From contig JADKJV010000010.1 in the NCBI GenBank assembly GCA_016720825.1, positions 122,715 to 186,714 of the forward strand: a stretch of 64,000 bases of DNA, in the 5' to 3' direction. The first letter of the stretch is position 1; each line of letters opens with the position of its first letter. The position numbers and the translations under genes were made by a program. The DNA is from Chitinophagaceae bacterium. GTDB taxonomy: Bacteria > Bacteroidota > Bacteroidia > Chitinophagales > Chitinophagaceae. This document shows, piece by piece, positions 1-8,656 of the stretch. A model generated the notes under the pieces. That model saw only the letters and a program-made list of their open reading frames with translations, was not told where the DNA came from and ran no database searches.

Positions 1-1
1 A

Positions 2-1543
2 TTCTATGAATGTTATTTAATGCTGCGGAAATATGAATGCCTGAAATCTTACAATAAAATCCAGCCCGAAGGCGAAACCGGGTGCTGGGCTTATTTTGTG
101 ATGAATTCCATCGAATCAGTAAACGCTTCCCTGCCGGGCTATGAAAACCTGTTAACAGCCGACAATTCATTTTTCAAAACGCACACGGCCAATTTCTGGT
201 TTGAAACAGACGCTGCGGGCAACCGGATACTTTACAGCAGCACGTCACCCGGCAAAAAAAATGTTGAAGGATATTTCTTTTCAGGGCGCCCGGGGATGCC
301 TATACGTAAACTCAGTAAAAAAGAATTATACCAGGCTTATAAAATACATCATGATAAAAGACTGAATGAACAGGTAGCCAAATTCGAAAAACTCGTGGCC
401 AGTGATGAAAAAAGTTACAATGCACAGAAAGCTTCCGGCAAAAACGATGGCACAAACTGGGCTGATATCCTGCGGCAGGACCAGGAATATTTGGATAAAT
501 ATTCTGCAGAAAAGAAAAACCTGAACAACTGGTACAGCCGGGTAATGGGCCAGCCCGGTTTGGATCAGCCGGCCATGATACAAAGGATAGATGTTAATTT
601 TTTTAAACCTGAATTACTGGAAGCTGCTTCAGACGGTCTTCCAGTTTGCGTGGATAACCCCGCGTTTTTTGACATCAAAAAACCGGCGGCTGAACCCCAG
701 AGTATTTTTCTGTGGGCCAGGCGGCAGGACAGTGATGTCCCCAAGAAAAAATTTATGGATACATTCTACGGGCAGTTTAACCTGGATGTACTCTGCAGGA
801 TGACCGGCGAAGCGCCAAAAAAACCAACTGGTATCAATACACTCAGCGGTTCAGAAACTGGTTTGAAATTAACCACACAAACTGAACAGCAGCAAACCGG
901 CATGCAGCATTTCGGTTTTGAAAACAGTAAGGCAGGACAATTCCCCAATGGCTGGCGGGGTATGACGAACACAAACGTCCAGTCAGTAGAAAACAAAAAC
1001 CAGCTTACCATTTCCCAGAATGGATACTGGTATCCGCGGCAGTTCAATAAAGAAATCAAGGATGGCTTCTCCCTGGCATTTGACCTGGGCTGGCCCAAAG
1101 ACATCACTTATTACAGCGGATTGTTTACAGTTACCCTTTCTGAAATCCCTTACGACAATGCTGCTGAAACTTACGACACCGAAACCAACCAGCGCCGCTA
1201 TGGAACCTTTTATGATACCTATACCGGAAACTTCAACCGGATCGTTTGCTGGTTTGACCCGAACTGGAATAATGCAGGAACACTTACAGTATATTCTTAT
1301 GATAAAAGTGAAAACCTGATAATTAACAAGCGAATCAGCCTGCCCGGATTTTTAAAGAAAAAAAATGCGCATCACGTGGAGATGAAAAGGCGGGGCAATG
1401 CTTTGGTGGTGATCATAAATGGTAAAAATGAAGCCGAGATTGAAAGTGTGTTCCAGCCACAGGTGAAATACAACCTGTACACTTTCAGCAGGTATAAAGG
1501 CTCGGATGATAAAACGGATTTGTTCTTCCTGGGTGGTGATTGA
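2..1543 (+). CDS. hypothetical protein, probably cut by the left window edge
   Basis: No family was recognised with confidence. The reading frame is open leftward to base 2 without a stop, so the ATG at 20 is probably internal and the true start lies outside the window. At least 507 residues are visible. The first half is polar and rich in Lys and Asn. From about residue 290 to the end the sequence alternates short aromatic and hydrophobic strands with Gly and Asn turns and ends in GGD, which resembles a concanavalin-A-like beta-sandwich; that is inference from composition. Exported or surface proteins of this kind are common in Bacteroidota. It ends 105 bp before an outer-membrane barrel gene on the same strand. 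Confidence 0.65.
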   Translation, partial: FYECYLMLRKYECLKSYNKIQPEGETGCWAYFVMNSIESVNASLPGYENLLTADNSFFKTHTANFWFETDAAGNRILYSSTSPGKKNVEGYFFSGRPGMPIRKLSKKELYQAYKIHHDKRLNEQVAKFEKLVASDEKSYNAQKASGKNDGTNWADILRQDQEYLDKYSAEKKNLNNWYSRVMGQPGLDQPAMIQRIDVNFFKPELLEAASDGLPVCVDNPAFFDIKKPAAEPQSIFLWARRQDSDVPKKKFMDTFYGQFNLDVLCRMTGEAPKKPTGINTLSGSETGLKLTTQTEQQQTGMQHFGFENSKAGQFPNGWRGMTNTNVQSVENKNQLTISQNGYWYPRQFNKEIKDGFSLAFDLGWPKDITYYSGLFTVTLSEIPYDNAAETYDTETNQRRYGTFYDTYTGNFNRIVCWFDPNWNNAGTLTVYSYDKSENLIINKRISLPGFLKKKNAHHVEMKRRGNALVVIINGKNEAEIESVFQPQVKYNLYTFSRYKGSDDKTDLFFLGGD

Positions 1544-1581
1544 TGTGAAGTATTGATTCCGGACAAAAGTCCCGGACGGTA

Positions 1582-1611
1582 TTTACCGGTTAACACAATG
1601 CCTTACCTTTA
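1582..1611 (+). promoter_or_regulatory. candidate Bacteroidota promoter for the outer-membrane protein gene
   Basis: TTTA at 1582-1585 and TACCTTTA at 1604-1611 are separated by 18 bp. This approximates the Bacteroidota pattern of a TTTG-like -33 element and a TAnnTTTG -7 element. It lies 37 bp before the ATG at 1649. One mismatch in each element keeps confidence low. Confidence 0.35.
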
Positions 1612-1648
1612 GGATGACATCACATCATCCTCATCCAGACATGCACCA

Positions 1649-2239
1649 ATGAAAAAACTATTCTTTGGATTCGTCCTGTTAACCGCTACCACCCTCCAGG
1701 CACAAATCGGAGTAAAAGCCGGATTGAACTTTGCCAATGTTACCAACGCGTCTATGATAAACCACAGCAGCCGATCCGGTTTTCATATCGGCGGTTTCCT
1801 GGGAACCGGATCAGGCAAGTTATTCGGGTTCCGCACGGAATTGATTTATTCCAGCCAGGGATATAATTACAAAAGCGGCACCAATAACAATGATGTAAAA
1901 CTGAACTATATCCTCCTGCCCCAGTTGTTTTGCCTGAACATCACCAAATACATACAAATCCAGGCGGGCGGCCAGGCTGCTTTCCTGCTCAGTGCGAGCA
2001 ATGACAGCACCATGGGATCGGGTTCGATCCTGGACTATGCCAAAAGATTTGATTTCGGTTTAACCGGTGGATTTGAATTACACCCTATCAAAAAATTCCT
2101 GATCGGCGCCCGTATCAATTACAGTTTCGGGAAAGTATACAAGGACCTGGCGCTGGGTATCCCCCGCCCTTCCTTCCTGGCCTATGAGGCAAAAAACAAT
2201 GTGGTGCAGATTTTCGCCGGACTAAAACTTGGCAAATAA
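1649..2239 (+). CDS. outer-membrane beta-barrel protein (PorT-like family)
   Basis: A 196-residue protein with a typical signal peptide (MKKLFFGFVLLTATTLQAQ) ending at AQ, followed by IGVKAGLNFANV. That opening is the hallmark first strand of Bacteroidota PorT-like outer-membrane barrels. The rest alternates amphipathic strands and loops and ends in AGLKLGK, a plausible last strand. The expected location is the outer membrane; the substrate or partner cannot be told. The length is normal for the family. It looks monocistronic: the next gene starts 75 bp later and has its own -7-like element. The family call is based on motif resemblance. Confidence 0.8.
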   Translation: MKKLFFGFVLLTATTLQAQIGVKAGLNFANVTNASMINHSSRSGFHIGGFLGTGSGKLFGFRTELIYSSQGYNYKSGTNNNDVKLNYILLPQLFCLNITKYIQIQAGGQAAFLLSASNDSTMGSGSILDYAKRFDFGLTGGFELHPIKKFLIGARINYSFGKVYKDLALGIPRPSFLAYEAKNNVVQIFAGLKLGK

Positions 2240-2314
2240 TTTTCCGGAAAAATTAACAGGGTTTTGGTATGGATTCTGAACCAGACAGCATCCCTTTGCC
2301 GTTAACCACACACT

Positions 2315-2951
2315 ATGCGCCTGCTCAAGACCCTGCTATTTGCCCTGCTAGTTATTGTGTCAGTCTCCTGGCTGACCAACCAGCCCTGGTTTAAAAAATA
2401 CAGGGACACCCACCAGCCTGCTGCCTTTGCATCACCGGCAAAGCCCAATAATCTGGCTAAGCTGAAATCCAAAGCGGATGAAGCCCGTTCGTTTGTAAAA
2501 CAAAAAAAATACAATGAACAGATTTGTTTCCTGATTGAGATGAACCTCCTCAGGGCAAAACCGGTTCTTTATATACGACCTGAAAAAAGATTCTGTGATT
2601 AATGCCGGTCTCGTTGCCCATGGCAATTGTTTCCAGTACTGGCTGGAAGGCAGGAAATATAATAATGTAGTGGGCGGGGGTTGCACTTCACTCGGCAGAT
2701 ACCGCATCGGCGGATCCTACCAGGGGAAATTCGGCTATTCATATAAACTCTACGGACTGGATACTTCAAACAACAATGCATTTGAAAGAACGGTGGTGCT
2801 TCATAGCCATAGTTGCGTACCGGAATCACCAACGGAAGATGAAATTTGCCAGAGTAATGGTTGTCCGACGGTGTCACCGGGGTTTTTAGAAGCGTTGAAA
2901 CCGATTATCAACAGGTCGGGGAAGCCGGTGTTGTTGTGGATTTTTGAGTGA
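2315..2951 (+). pseudogene. YkuD_2-type L,D-transpeptidase-like protein, frameshifted
   Basis: Two overlapping frames encode one protein. Frame one (2315-2602) gives an N-terminal signal/anchor (MRLLKTLLFALLVIVSVSWL) and a helical stretch ending in ICFLIEMNL. Frame two supplies FFIYDLKKDSVINAGLVAHG, then a Ser/Gly-rich core and SHSCVP and SQGCPTVSP-like segments (read here as HSHSCVP and SNGCPTVSP), the His/Cys active-site pattern of murein L,D-transpeptidase catalytic (YkuD_2) proteins. The frames join at about 2546-2552, where one extra base or two missing bases restores MNL-SGQNRFF. The frame-two ORF with its own ATG at 2595 lacks the export signal, so it is not an independent gene. Either a true pseudogene or a sequence error. 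Confidence 0.75.
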
Positions 2952-2954
2952 ATA

Positions 2955-3058
2955 CATTTTACCACAAAGGCGGGCACGCAAAGTAATGTACAAAGGACAC
3001 AAAGGTTAAAACCCTTGTGTCCTTTGTGTTTTCTTTGTGATCCTTTGTGGTAAAAAAT
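2955..3058. repeat. dispersed ACCACAAAGG palindromic element, copy a
   Basis: An intergenic palindrome between two convergent genes. The outer arms are TTTTACCACAAAGG and CCTTTGTGGTAAAA; inner arms are ACACAAAGG and CCTTGTGTCCTTTGTG. Copies of the same design occur at about 9494, 13396, 21833, 60157 and 63963. It starts right after the L,D-transpeptidase stop and ends at the osmC stop, so it could act as a bidirectional terminator. Confidence 0.85.
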
Positions 3059-3059
3059 A

Positions 3060-3470
3060 CTACCCCAAAGATGCTTCCATCGTAATCTCCGTATTCAGCA
3101 GTTTGCTGATCGGGCAATTCGCTTTAGCATCAGCTGCTGCAGCCGCAAATTGTTCAGCATTGATACCAGGTACCGTTGCTTTTACAACCAGGTGGCTGTT
3201 GGTGATTGCACCGTTTTCCAGTGTGATGGTACATTTTGTATCAATGTTGTCGGGTGTGAAACCGGCGGCACCGAGTACAAAACTCAGTTTCATGGAGAAG
3301 CAGCCGGCATGTGCGGCAGCAACCAGTTCTTCGGGATTGGAGTATTCACTTCCTTCGAAACGGCTTTTGAAATCAAATTTATCGTTGTCCAGGACTTTGG
3401 ATTTAGAACTCATGGTTCCTGCACCCTCTTTGCCGGACCCTTTCCAGGTGGCGGTAGAATAACTTTGCAT
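3060..3470 (-). CDS. OsmC family peroxiredoxin
   Basis: OsmC/Ohr-type thiol peroxidases reduce organic hydroperoxides with two conserved cysteines in the cytoplasm. This 136-residue protein has both: Cys in AAHAGCFSMKLSF at about residue 57 and Cys in KANCPISKLLN at about residue 118. It also has the N-terminal strand SYSTATWKGSGKEGAG and the SYSNPEELVAAAHA-like segment (here EYSNPEELVAAAHA) of the OsmC subgroup rather than Ohr. Full length. It ends next to palindromic repeat copy a and begins 12 bp from the end of scpA, so the two minus-strand genes may be cotranscribed (scpA first). Confidence 0.92.
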   Translation of the reverse strand: MQSYSTATWKGSGKEGAGTMSSKSKVLDNDKFDFKSRFEGSEYSNPEELVAAAHAGCFSMKLSFVLGAAGFTPDNIDTKCTITLENGAITNSHLVVKATVPGINAEQFAAAAADAKANCPISKLLNTEITMEASLG

Positions 3471-3481
3471 GTTTAAGGTTT

Positions 3482-4273
3482 TTATAAAGGTTGTTGAAAA
3501 TCGTCTTCCATTTCTGCGAGCCTGTTTTCAGGCTCATTGTATTCGATAATAAAATTGTTCTTGCCTTCGCCGATCATAATCTTCAGGAATTTCTGCTGCA
3601 CCAGTTCAAGCAATGCAAGGAATGAGAAAATGGCGTGCAGGCGGTTCTCACATCTTTCAAAAATCTTTTCAAACGACAGTGTTCTCTCTTCACGGGCGCG
3701 GGTCAGCATATAATCGCGGCTGCCCTCCATGGTGTAATTGTAAGAAACAACTGTATGCACGGGTTTGTTCAGTCTTTCCCTTTGTCTTTTCAATACGCGT
3801 TCAAAAGCACGCATCAGTTTGAACAGTGTTACCTGCTGGATCTCGGTGCCTTCCCCGTTTTCCTCACCAATCCTGGCGAGTTCGTCGTGGATATTACCGC
3901 GTTTCACCATCAGCAGGCGCTCTGCTTCCATCTCGGCCATACGCGCAGATGCTTCCTTGAATCTTTTATATTCCAGGATTTTATTGACCAGTTCCTGGCG
4001 GGGGTCAATTTCATTCCCCTGGTCATCCAGCTCTTTGCGGGGCAGCAGCATCTTGGCTTTGATCCGCATCAGGGTGGATATGAAAAGGATAAACTCTGAA
4101 CTGAGTTCAATATTCAGTTCATCGCTTTTATGGATATAATCCAGGAAATCGTTGATGATGCCGGTAATCGGGATGTTATAAATATCCAGCTCATCCCGCT
4201 CAATAAAGAACAGGAGGAGATCAAAAGGTCCTTCGAACTGGGGAAGTTTAATCTGGTACGTTGGCTGATTCAC
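3482..4273 (-). CDS. scpA: segregation and condensation protein A (ScpA)
   Basis: The kleisin subunit that bridges SMC heads and binds ScpB in the bacterial condensin, acting on chromosome segregation. The 263 residues start with YQIKLPQFEGPFDLLLFFIE, the conserved ScpA N-terminal motif, and continue through IYNIPITGIINDFLDYI and LISTLMRIKAKMLLP-like helices (here FISTLMRIKAKMLLPRK). The winged-helix C-terminus covers roughly residues 190-250. Length is normal. No scpB is next to it. The mscL terminator at 4290-4326 separates it from the upstream gene, so it probably has its own promoter or depends on read-through. Confidence 0.95.
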   Translation of the reverse strand: MNQPTYQIKLPQFEGPFDLLLFFIERDELDIYNIPITGIINDFLDYIHKSDELNIELSSEFILFISTLMRIKAKMLLPRKELDDQGNEIDPRQELVNKILEYKRFKEASARMAEMEAERLLMVKRGNIHDELARIGEENGEGTEIQQVTLFKLMRAFERVLKRQRERLNKPVHTVVSYNYTMEGSRDYMLTRAREERTLSFEKIFERCENRLHAIFSFLALLELVQQKFLKIMIGEGKNNFIIEYNEPENRLAEMEDDFQQPL

Positions 4274-4289
4274 AAATACATTTTTGAAT

Positions 4290-4326
4290 AAAAAAAAACG
4301 AAGTCCTGTTGCTCAACAGGACTTCG
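4290..4326 (-). terminator. rho-independent terminator of mscL
   Basis: A 13-bp perfect stem, CGAAGTCCTGTTG with CAACAGGACTTCG and a two-base CT loop (4299-4326), is followed in the minus direction by an uninterrupted run of T (4290-4298). It lies 48 bp past the mscL stop. Confidence 0.9.
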
Positions 4327-4373
4327 CAAAATTAAGGGAAAATGGGTCTGGCCCGGGAGGGCTTTATCCACCA

Positions 4374-4778
4374 TTATTTCTTCAGGGAATCCCTGATCTC
4401 ACGCAATAAGGCAATATCCTCCGGTGTGGCGGCAGGGGCAGCTTCCTGCTTTTTCTTCATGGTATTGATGGCTTTAATTACCATAAACATCACAAATGCT
4501 ACAATGATAAAGTTGATAATAGCAGTAATGAATTCACCGTATTTCAGCGTTACGGCTTCCTTCACCAGCACCCCATCGGGACCTATCACCGCATCTTTAA
4601 TGGTGAGCATGCTTTTATTCAGGTCGCCCACCCCTAACAAACCAATTACCGGGGAAACAATCCCTTCCGTAAAACTGGTTACTACTTTACCAAAAGCACC
4701 TCCCATAACGAAGGCAACAGCGATATCAACGAGATTACCCTTCATGGCAAAATCCTTGAACTCTTTCATCATACCCAT
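4374..4778 (-). CDS. mscL: large-conductance mechanosensitive channel MscL
   Basis: MscL is a homopentameric inner-membrane channel that opens under membrane tension during osmotic downshock. The 134-residue protein begins MGMMKEFKDFAMKGNLVDIA, matching the family N-terminal helix and the start of TM1 (VAFVMGGAFGKVVTSF). TM2 is ITAIINFIIVAFVMFMVIKA, followed by the cytoplasmic helix ending LLREIRDSLKK. Length and topology are normal. It is monocistronic with a strong terminator immediately downstream. Confidence 0.96.
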   Translation of the reverse strand: MGMMKEFKDFAMKGNLVDIAVAFVMGGAFGKVVTSFTEGIVSPVIGLLGVGDLNKSMLTIKDAVIGPDGVLVKEAVTLKYGEFITAIINFIIVAFVMFMVIKAINTMKKKQEAAPAATPEDIALLREIRDSLKK

Positions 4779-4924
4779 AACATTAGATTTTAAGTGAATT
4801 AATACAAATCAGGCCTTAAGATATATAAAAATATAAGAATATAAATTATTTTTTAACCGGGAAATTTCATATCCAGGCTGCGGAGTAAATCAACCATCGC
4901 TTTGGCTGTGATATATTCTTTGTA

Positions 4925-5590
4925 CTAGTTCTGGTCAGCCGGGACGATTGTCCACTCCGGCTTGTTGCAGTTATTGAAACAATCATTATACATCTGCATA
5001 TAAATATCCCAGAGTTTGGCCTCTTCAAAATCATTCTCATTATACTTCCACATTTTAGCCGGGTCTTTCATGCGTTCTGAAAGCCTTTCATGCTGTTCTT
5101 CAGGTGAGATATGGAGGTAAAATTTCAGGATATGCGTCTGGTTATGATCCAGCAGCAGTTTCTCGAAATCGTTGATCGCATTCATCCGCTTGCGGGCTGT
5201 TTCATCATCACACCATTTGTGTACCCGGGTAATCAGGATATCCTCATAATGGGAACGGTTAAAAACCTGGATCATGCCTTTGGGTGGCGCATAATGATGT
5301 ATCCGCCATAAAAAATCATGTGATAATTCTTCTGCAGTGGGCGCTTTGTATGATTTGACTGTAACGCCCTGTGGATTCATGGAGCTCATTACATTCCGGA
5401 TCACGCCATCCTTGCCGCTGCCGTCCATCCCCTGGATCACCACCAGTATAGCATGCTTGCTCTCGGCGAAGAGCAGGTTCTGCAATTCACCCAGTTCTGC
5501 AACCAGCTTTTCCGTTTTGGCTTTAATGGCTGTTTTATCAAGGTCTTTCGGAGCCCTGGTATCCAGCTTTGTCAGATTGATATCGCCCAT
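4925..5590 (-). CDS. PPK2 family polyphosphate kinase, prematurely stopped
   Basis: PPK2 enzymes move phosphate between polyphosphate and nucleotides in the cytoplasm. The Walker A motif GMDGSGKDGVIRNVMSS is at about residues 54-70. The lid/Walker B segment FNRSHYEDILITRVHKW and the SERMKDPAKMWKYNENDFEEA region are also typical. The ORF ends at PADQN followed by TAG (4925-4927), where family members have PADQNWY. Reading on, the same frame continues for 23 more sense codons (YKEYITAKAMVDLLRSLDMK and on) to a TAA at 4853-4855. The stop is therefore a Trp TGG to TAG change that removes 24 residues. Several genes here (hypB, nuoL, the ABC exporter) end with TAG, so recoding is unlikely. Activity of the truncated enzyme is uncertain. 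Confidence 0.88.
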   Translation of the reverse strand: MGDINLTKLDTRAPKDLDKTAIKAKTEKLVAELGELQNLLFAESKHAILVVIQGMDGSGKDGVIRNVMSSMNPQGVTVKSYKAPTAEELSHDFLWRIHHYAPPKGMIQVFNRSHYEDILITRVHKWCDDETARKRMNAINDFEKLLLDHNQTHILKFYLHISPEEQHERLSERMKDPAKMWKYNENDFEEAKLWDIYMQMYNDCFNNCNKPEWTIVPADQN

Positions 5591-5681
5591 AAACTGATTT
5601 TAAATATTATCACAATATAATAAGTCCGGCGATTGCTTACCCGGTTGTGTAAAAATTTAAAATGAAATGACTCCATTTCAT

Positions 5682-5689
5682 GACCTTTG
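5682..5689 (+). promoter_or_regulatory. candidate -7 element of the DMT transporter gene
   Basis: GACCTTTG at 5682-5689 matches TAnnTTTG with one mismatch. It overlaps the upstream in-frame ATG at 5680, which argues that translation really starts at the ATG at 5728. Confidence 0.35.
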
Positions 5690-5727
5690 CGCACTTCCGC
5701 AGGTATTTTCCCCGGAGACTCCCATAC

Positions 5728-6633
5728 ATGAGTAAGAAACTAATACATTGGACCATATTTATTGTGCTATGCATCATCTGGGGAAGTTCATTCAAACTGA
5801 TGCACGACAGCCAGAAAGGCCTGACGGCTTCTCAGATTGCCGGGTTGAGGATTTTTGCGGCCGGTTTGGTTTTCCTTCCTTTTGCCATATTTAATATTAA
5901 GAAGATTCCCCGGTCCAAAATCGGGCTTGTGATACTGAGTGCGGTTTTTGGTAACCTGTTACCTGCTTATTTATTTGCGATTGCCCTGATGCATGTGGAT
6001 CCGCCGGTGGCTGGTATATTAAATTCACTCACTCCGATTTGTGTGGTGATTGTAGGCATTGGTTTTTTTAAAGATAAAATCAGCCAGCAGAAAATCAACG
6101 GCGTACTGGTGGGTTTTATCGGGCTGGTGTTGCTCACGCTCCTGCCCCCGCTGATGAAAGGGGAAAATATTTTCTCCGGGAATATGTCATACTCTTTGCT
6201 GATTGTGCTGGCCACACTCCTGTATGGTATTAATGTTAACCTGGTGGGCCATTATATGAAGGGATTAAATGCCGTTCATGTGGCTACAGTTTCATTGTCA
6301 TTCATGCTTATCCCGACATCCATTGCACTCTGGCAACAGGGATTCCTGGATGTGAACTTCCAGGATGTCATTGTACAAAATGCGATTCTTGAATCAGCGG
6401 GATTGGGCATTGCAGGCACTGCGATTGCTACAGCCCTTTTCTATATACTGGTTAAACAGGCTGGTGGTTTGTTTGCGTCACTGGTAACATACGGCGTCCC
6501 TTTCATTGCCCTGCTCTGGGGCATATATGACCATAATAAGATCACCTGGGTACAACCCGTTTGTCTTTGTATAATCCTGCTGGGTGTGTATATGGCCAAC
6601 CGGCCGGAGCGGCAAAAAGAAAGCGCCCTTTAA
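5728..6633 (+). CDS. EamA/DMT superfamily transporter
   Basis: A drug/metabolite transporter-type inner-membrane exporter. About 300 residues hold two tandem EamA repeats. The first starts HWTIFIVLCIIWGSSFKLM and contains LRIFAAGLVFLPF; the second covers about 150-295 with ILVKQAGGLFASLVTYGVPF, the usual repeat signature. Ten membrane segments are expected. An in-frame ATG at 5680 would add MTFAHFRRYFPRRLPY, an unusual extension overlapping the promoter-like element, so the start at 5728 is preferred. The stop overlaps the frr stop by four bases (TTAA). The substrate cannot be predicted. Confidence 0.88.
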   Translation: MSKKLIHWTIFIVLCIIWGSSFKLMHDSQKGLTASQIAGLRIFAAGLVFLPFAIFNIKKIPRSKIGLVILSAVFGNLLPAYLFAIALMHVDPPVAGILNSLTPICVVIVGIGFFKDKISQQKINGVLVGFIGLVLLTLLPPLMKGENIFSGNMSYSLLIVLATLLYGINVNLVGHYMKGLNAVHVATVSLSFMLIPTSIALWQQGFLDVNFQDVIVQNAILESAGLGIAGTAIATALFYILVKQAGGLFASLVTYGVPFIALLWGIYDHNKITWVQPVCLCIILLGVYMANRPERQKESAL

Positions 6634-7193
6634 ACTGACATAATTTCTTTTTCCTTGGAGGTCAGGTGTTTTTCAACCAAAGAAATATAACGGTCAGTAA
6701 CATCCTGCACATCTTTCTCTGCATCTTTGGCCGCATCTTCACTCAGGCCGTTTTTCTGCAGTCTTTTGATGTGTTCGATTGCGTCGCGGCGGATATTCCT
6801 GACAGCCACTTTGGATTGTTCACCTTCACCCTGGCATCTTTTTACCAGTTCTTTTCTTCGTTCTTCAGTGAGTGGGGGAAGGAAAAGGCGGATCAGGTTT
6901 CCGTCATTCTGCGGATTGATTCCAATATTGGCTGCGATGATGGACCTTTCAATAGGCTGCAGCATATTTTTTTCCCAGGGCTGGATGCTCAGTGTTCTTG
7001 CATCCATCACACTGATATTCGCCACCTGGCTGATCGGCATGGGTGAGCCGTAATAATCAACTACTATACCATCGAGCATCTGCGGATTGGCTTTGCCAGC
7101 GCGGATTTTGGTAAGTTCTGTCTCAAGGAAACCAATGGCTTTTTGCATATGGTCTTCTGCGGTAGCAATAATAGAGGAAATATCTTCTGACAT
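6630..7193 (-). CDS. frr: ribosome recycling factor
   Basis: RRF, with EF-G, splits the post-termination ribosome. The 187 residues start with the helical MSEDISSIIATAEDHMQKAI and contain ELTKIRAGKANPQMLDGIVVDYYG, the conserved RRF motif, and IQPWEKNMLQPIERSI. The C-terminal helix ends KHLTSKEKEIMSV. Full length. pyrH, often next to frr in other bacteria, is not next to it here. Its stop codon shares bases with the stop of the convergent transporter gene, leaving no room for a terminator between the two. Confidence 0.97.
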   Translation of the reverse strand: MSEDISSIIATAEDHMQKAIGFLETELTKIRAGKANPQMLDGIVVDYYGSPMPISQVANISVMDARTLSIQPWEKNMLQPIERSIIAANIGINPQNDGNLIRLFLPPLTEERRKELVKRCQGEGEQSKVAVRNIRRDAIEHIKRLQKNGLSEDAAKDAEKDVQDVTDRYISLVEKHLTSKEKEIMSV

Positions 7194-7288
7194 AATGAAT
7201 GAATTAGGGGGTCTGCAAAGCTACTAAAAGCCGGGTAATCAACTGCATGAAGATGTAAAAAAACACAACGTGAAAGTGGAAAACCGGT

Positions 7289-8425
7289 TTAGTTCTGGTC
7301 AGCTGCATGGACTTCCTTGGTCAGCGTAACCACTTTGGAGCTGGTTTTTAATTCCGTACCTCCGTCGATCCTGCGGGCGATAACCATGGTGCGGCGCCGG
7401 GGCTTGCGGTAATATAATATACCCAGGCCTGCAAATGACAGCCCGATGATGATCATCAGCACATAGTTCGGGCCGATAGACCGGGCAAAAAATGCCAGGG
7501 CGATAAAACCGATATTGACGCTTACACAAATCAGGGTGATGGCAGAATGGCCAAAGCCGCTGTCGAGTAACATATGATGCACGTGGTTGCGGTCAGGCGT
7601 AAAAGGTGACCTGCCTTTGAGTATCCGGATACTGAATACACGCAGTGTATCGAGCAGGGGAACAATCAGCACGGCAAATCCGACAGCCACAGCAGATGGA
7701 ATCGGGATTGCCACGAGGGGGTCATGCGCCACATTGATGAATTTAATCACCAAAATGGAATTGATCAGCCCGATCATAAGCGATCCCGAATCACCCATAA
7801 AAATCCTTGCCGGGTGATGGTTGAATATCATGAATGCCACCAGGCTGCCCGCCATGGCAAATGAAAGCAGTGCATATGCCTGTTCGTTGATGGCAAAGAA
7901 ATAACTGCCGAATACAAACATCGTCAGGATACCCAGACTTGCTGCTAATCCGTCAATACCATCAATCAGGTTAAAAGAATTGATCACTACGATTATAGTG
8001 AGATAAGATAATGCCAGTCCGAAAGCCTCGGGCACTTCATAAAACCCGAAAAGACCGTACATGCTTACCAGTTTGATCTTACCAACGTGAATCAGGATAG
8101 AAGCGGCAATGATCTGACCAATAAATTTTTTAGATGCAGAGAGAATCATGATGTCATCTTTCAGACCCAGGAAGAAAATCACCAGGGCTGCTGCAAAAAA
8201 TGACTGGAATTCAGGATTAAGGTTTGCTTCAATGGAGAGCAGGGCCGCGAGCATAAAGCCGGCGAAAATACCAACGCCACCTAAAGAAGCCACAGGACGG
8301 GTATGCACTTTTCGCTCATCAGGTATGTCATACAGTTTCTTCGTCTCCGCCACTTGCAGTACTACGGGTATTGCCAGGAAAGTGATAATAAATGAAACTG
8401 AAGCTGTTAATAATACATCAAGCAT
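7289..8425 (-). CDS. undecaprenyl-phosphate sugar-1-phosphate transferase (WecA/MraY superfamily)
   Basis: A polytopic inner-membrane enzyme that transfers a sugar-1-phosphate from a UDP-sugar to undecaprenyl phosphate, starting O-antigen, enterobacterial common antigen or teichoic-type polymers. The 378 residues carry the hallmark LKDDIMILSASKKFIGQI, NSFNLIDGIDGLAASLG and HHPARIFMGDSGSLMIGL motifs and the cytosolic His motif TPDRNHVHHMLLDSGF. About eleven membrane segments are visible. The C-terminal tail after residue 340 is basic and polar. It is not MraY itself: there is no mur/fts cluster and the motifs are of the WecA/TagO subgroup. The exact sugar is unknown. Confidence 0.9.
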   Translation of the reverse strand: MLDVLLTASVSFIITFLAIPVVLQVAETKKLYDIPDERKVHTRPVASLGGVGIFAGFMLAALLSIEANLNPEFQSFFAAALVIFFLGLKDDIMILSASKKFIGQIIAASILIHVGKIKLVSMYGLFGFYEVPEAFGLALSYLTIIVVINSFNLIDGIDGLAASLGILTMFVFGSYFFAINEQAYALLSFAMAGSLVAFMIFNHHPARIFMGDSGSLMIGLINSILVIKFINVAHDPLVAIPIPSAVAVGFAVLIVPLLDTLRVFSIRILKGRSPFTPDRNHVHHMLLDSGFGHSAITLICVSVNIGFIALAFFARSIGPNYVLMIIIGLSFAGLGILYYRKPRRRTMVIARRIDGGTELKTSSKVVTLTKEVHAADQN

Positions 8426-8656
8426 CTATTCAGCCTTTAATTCGCGACAAAAATAGGGTTTAAGCATCAGGTTTTCCTTTTTGGGTTCAATTTTAATGTG
8501 TTATGCATTAATTAATTGTAAACCACAGGATGAGTTGAATTTGTTGGCAGATTGATGAATCCGGGTGGATTTTGTATTCAAAAAGGTTGCACTTTTGCAG
8601 CACAACATTAGTTTGAGTCAACAAGATAGTGAAAGTTTAATAAGAACCTATATTTT
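8426..8656. other. divergent intergenic region with a weak promoter candidate
   Basis: About 230 bp between divergent genes. CACTTTTG at 8590-8597 matches TAnnTTTG with one mismatch and has an upstream TTTTG at 8570-8574, but the spacing is short. It would drive the transketolase gene. Nothing else is apparent apart from A/T-rich sequence. Confidence 0.4.

Noticed and set aside
3037..4139. Plus-strand ORFs across osmC and scpA
   Set aside because: They are antisense shadows of well-conserved minus-strand genes.
4853..5590. Recoding of TAG in PPK2
   Set aside because: TAG is used as a normal stop by hypB, nuoL, lpxC-fabZ and the ABC exporter gene in the window.
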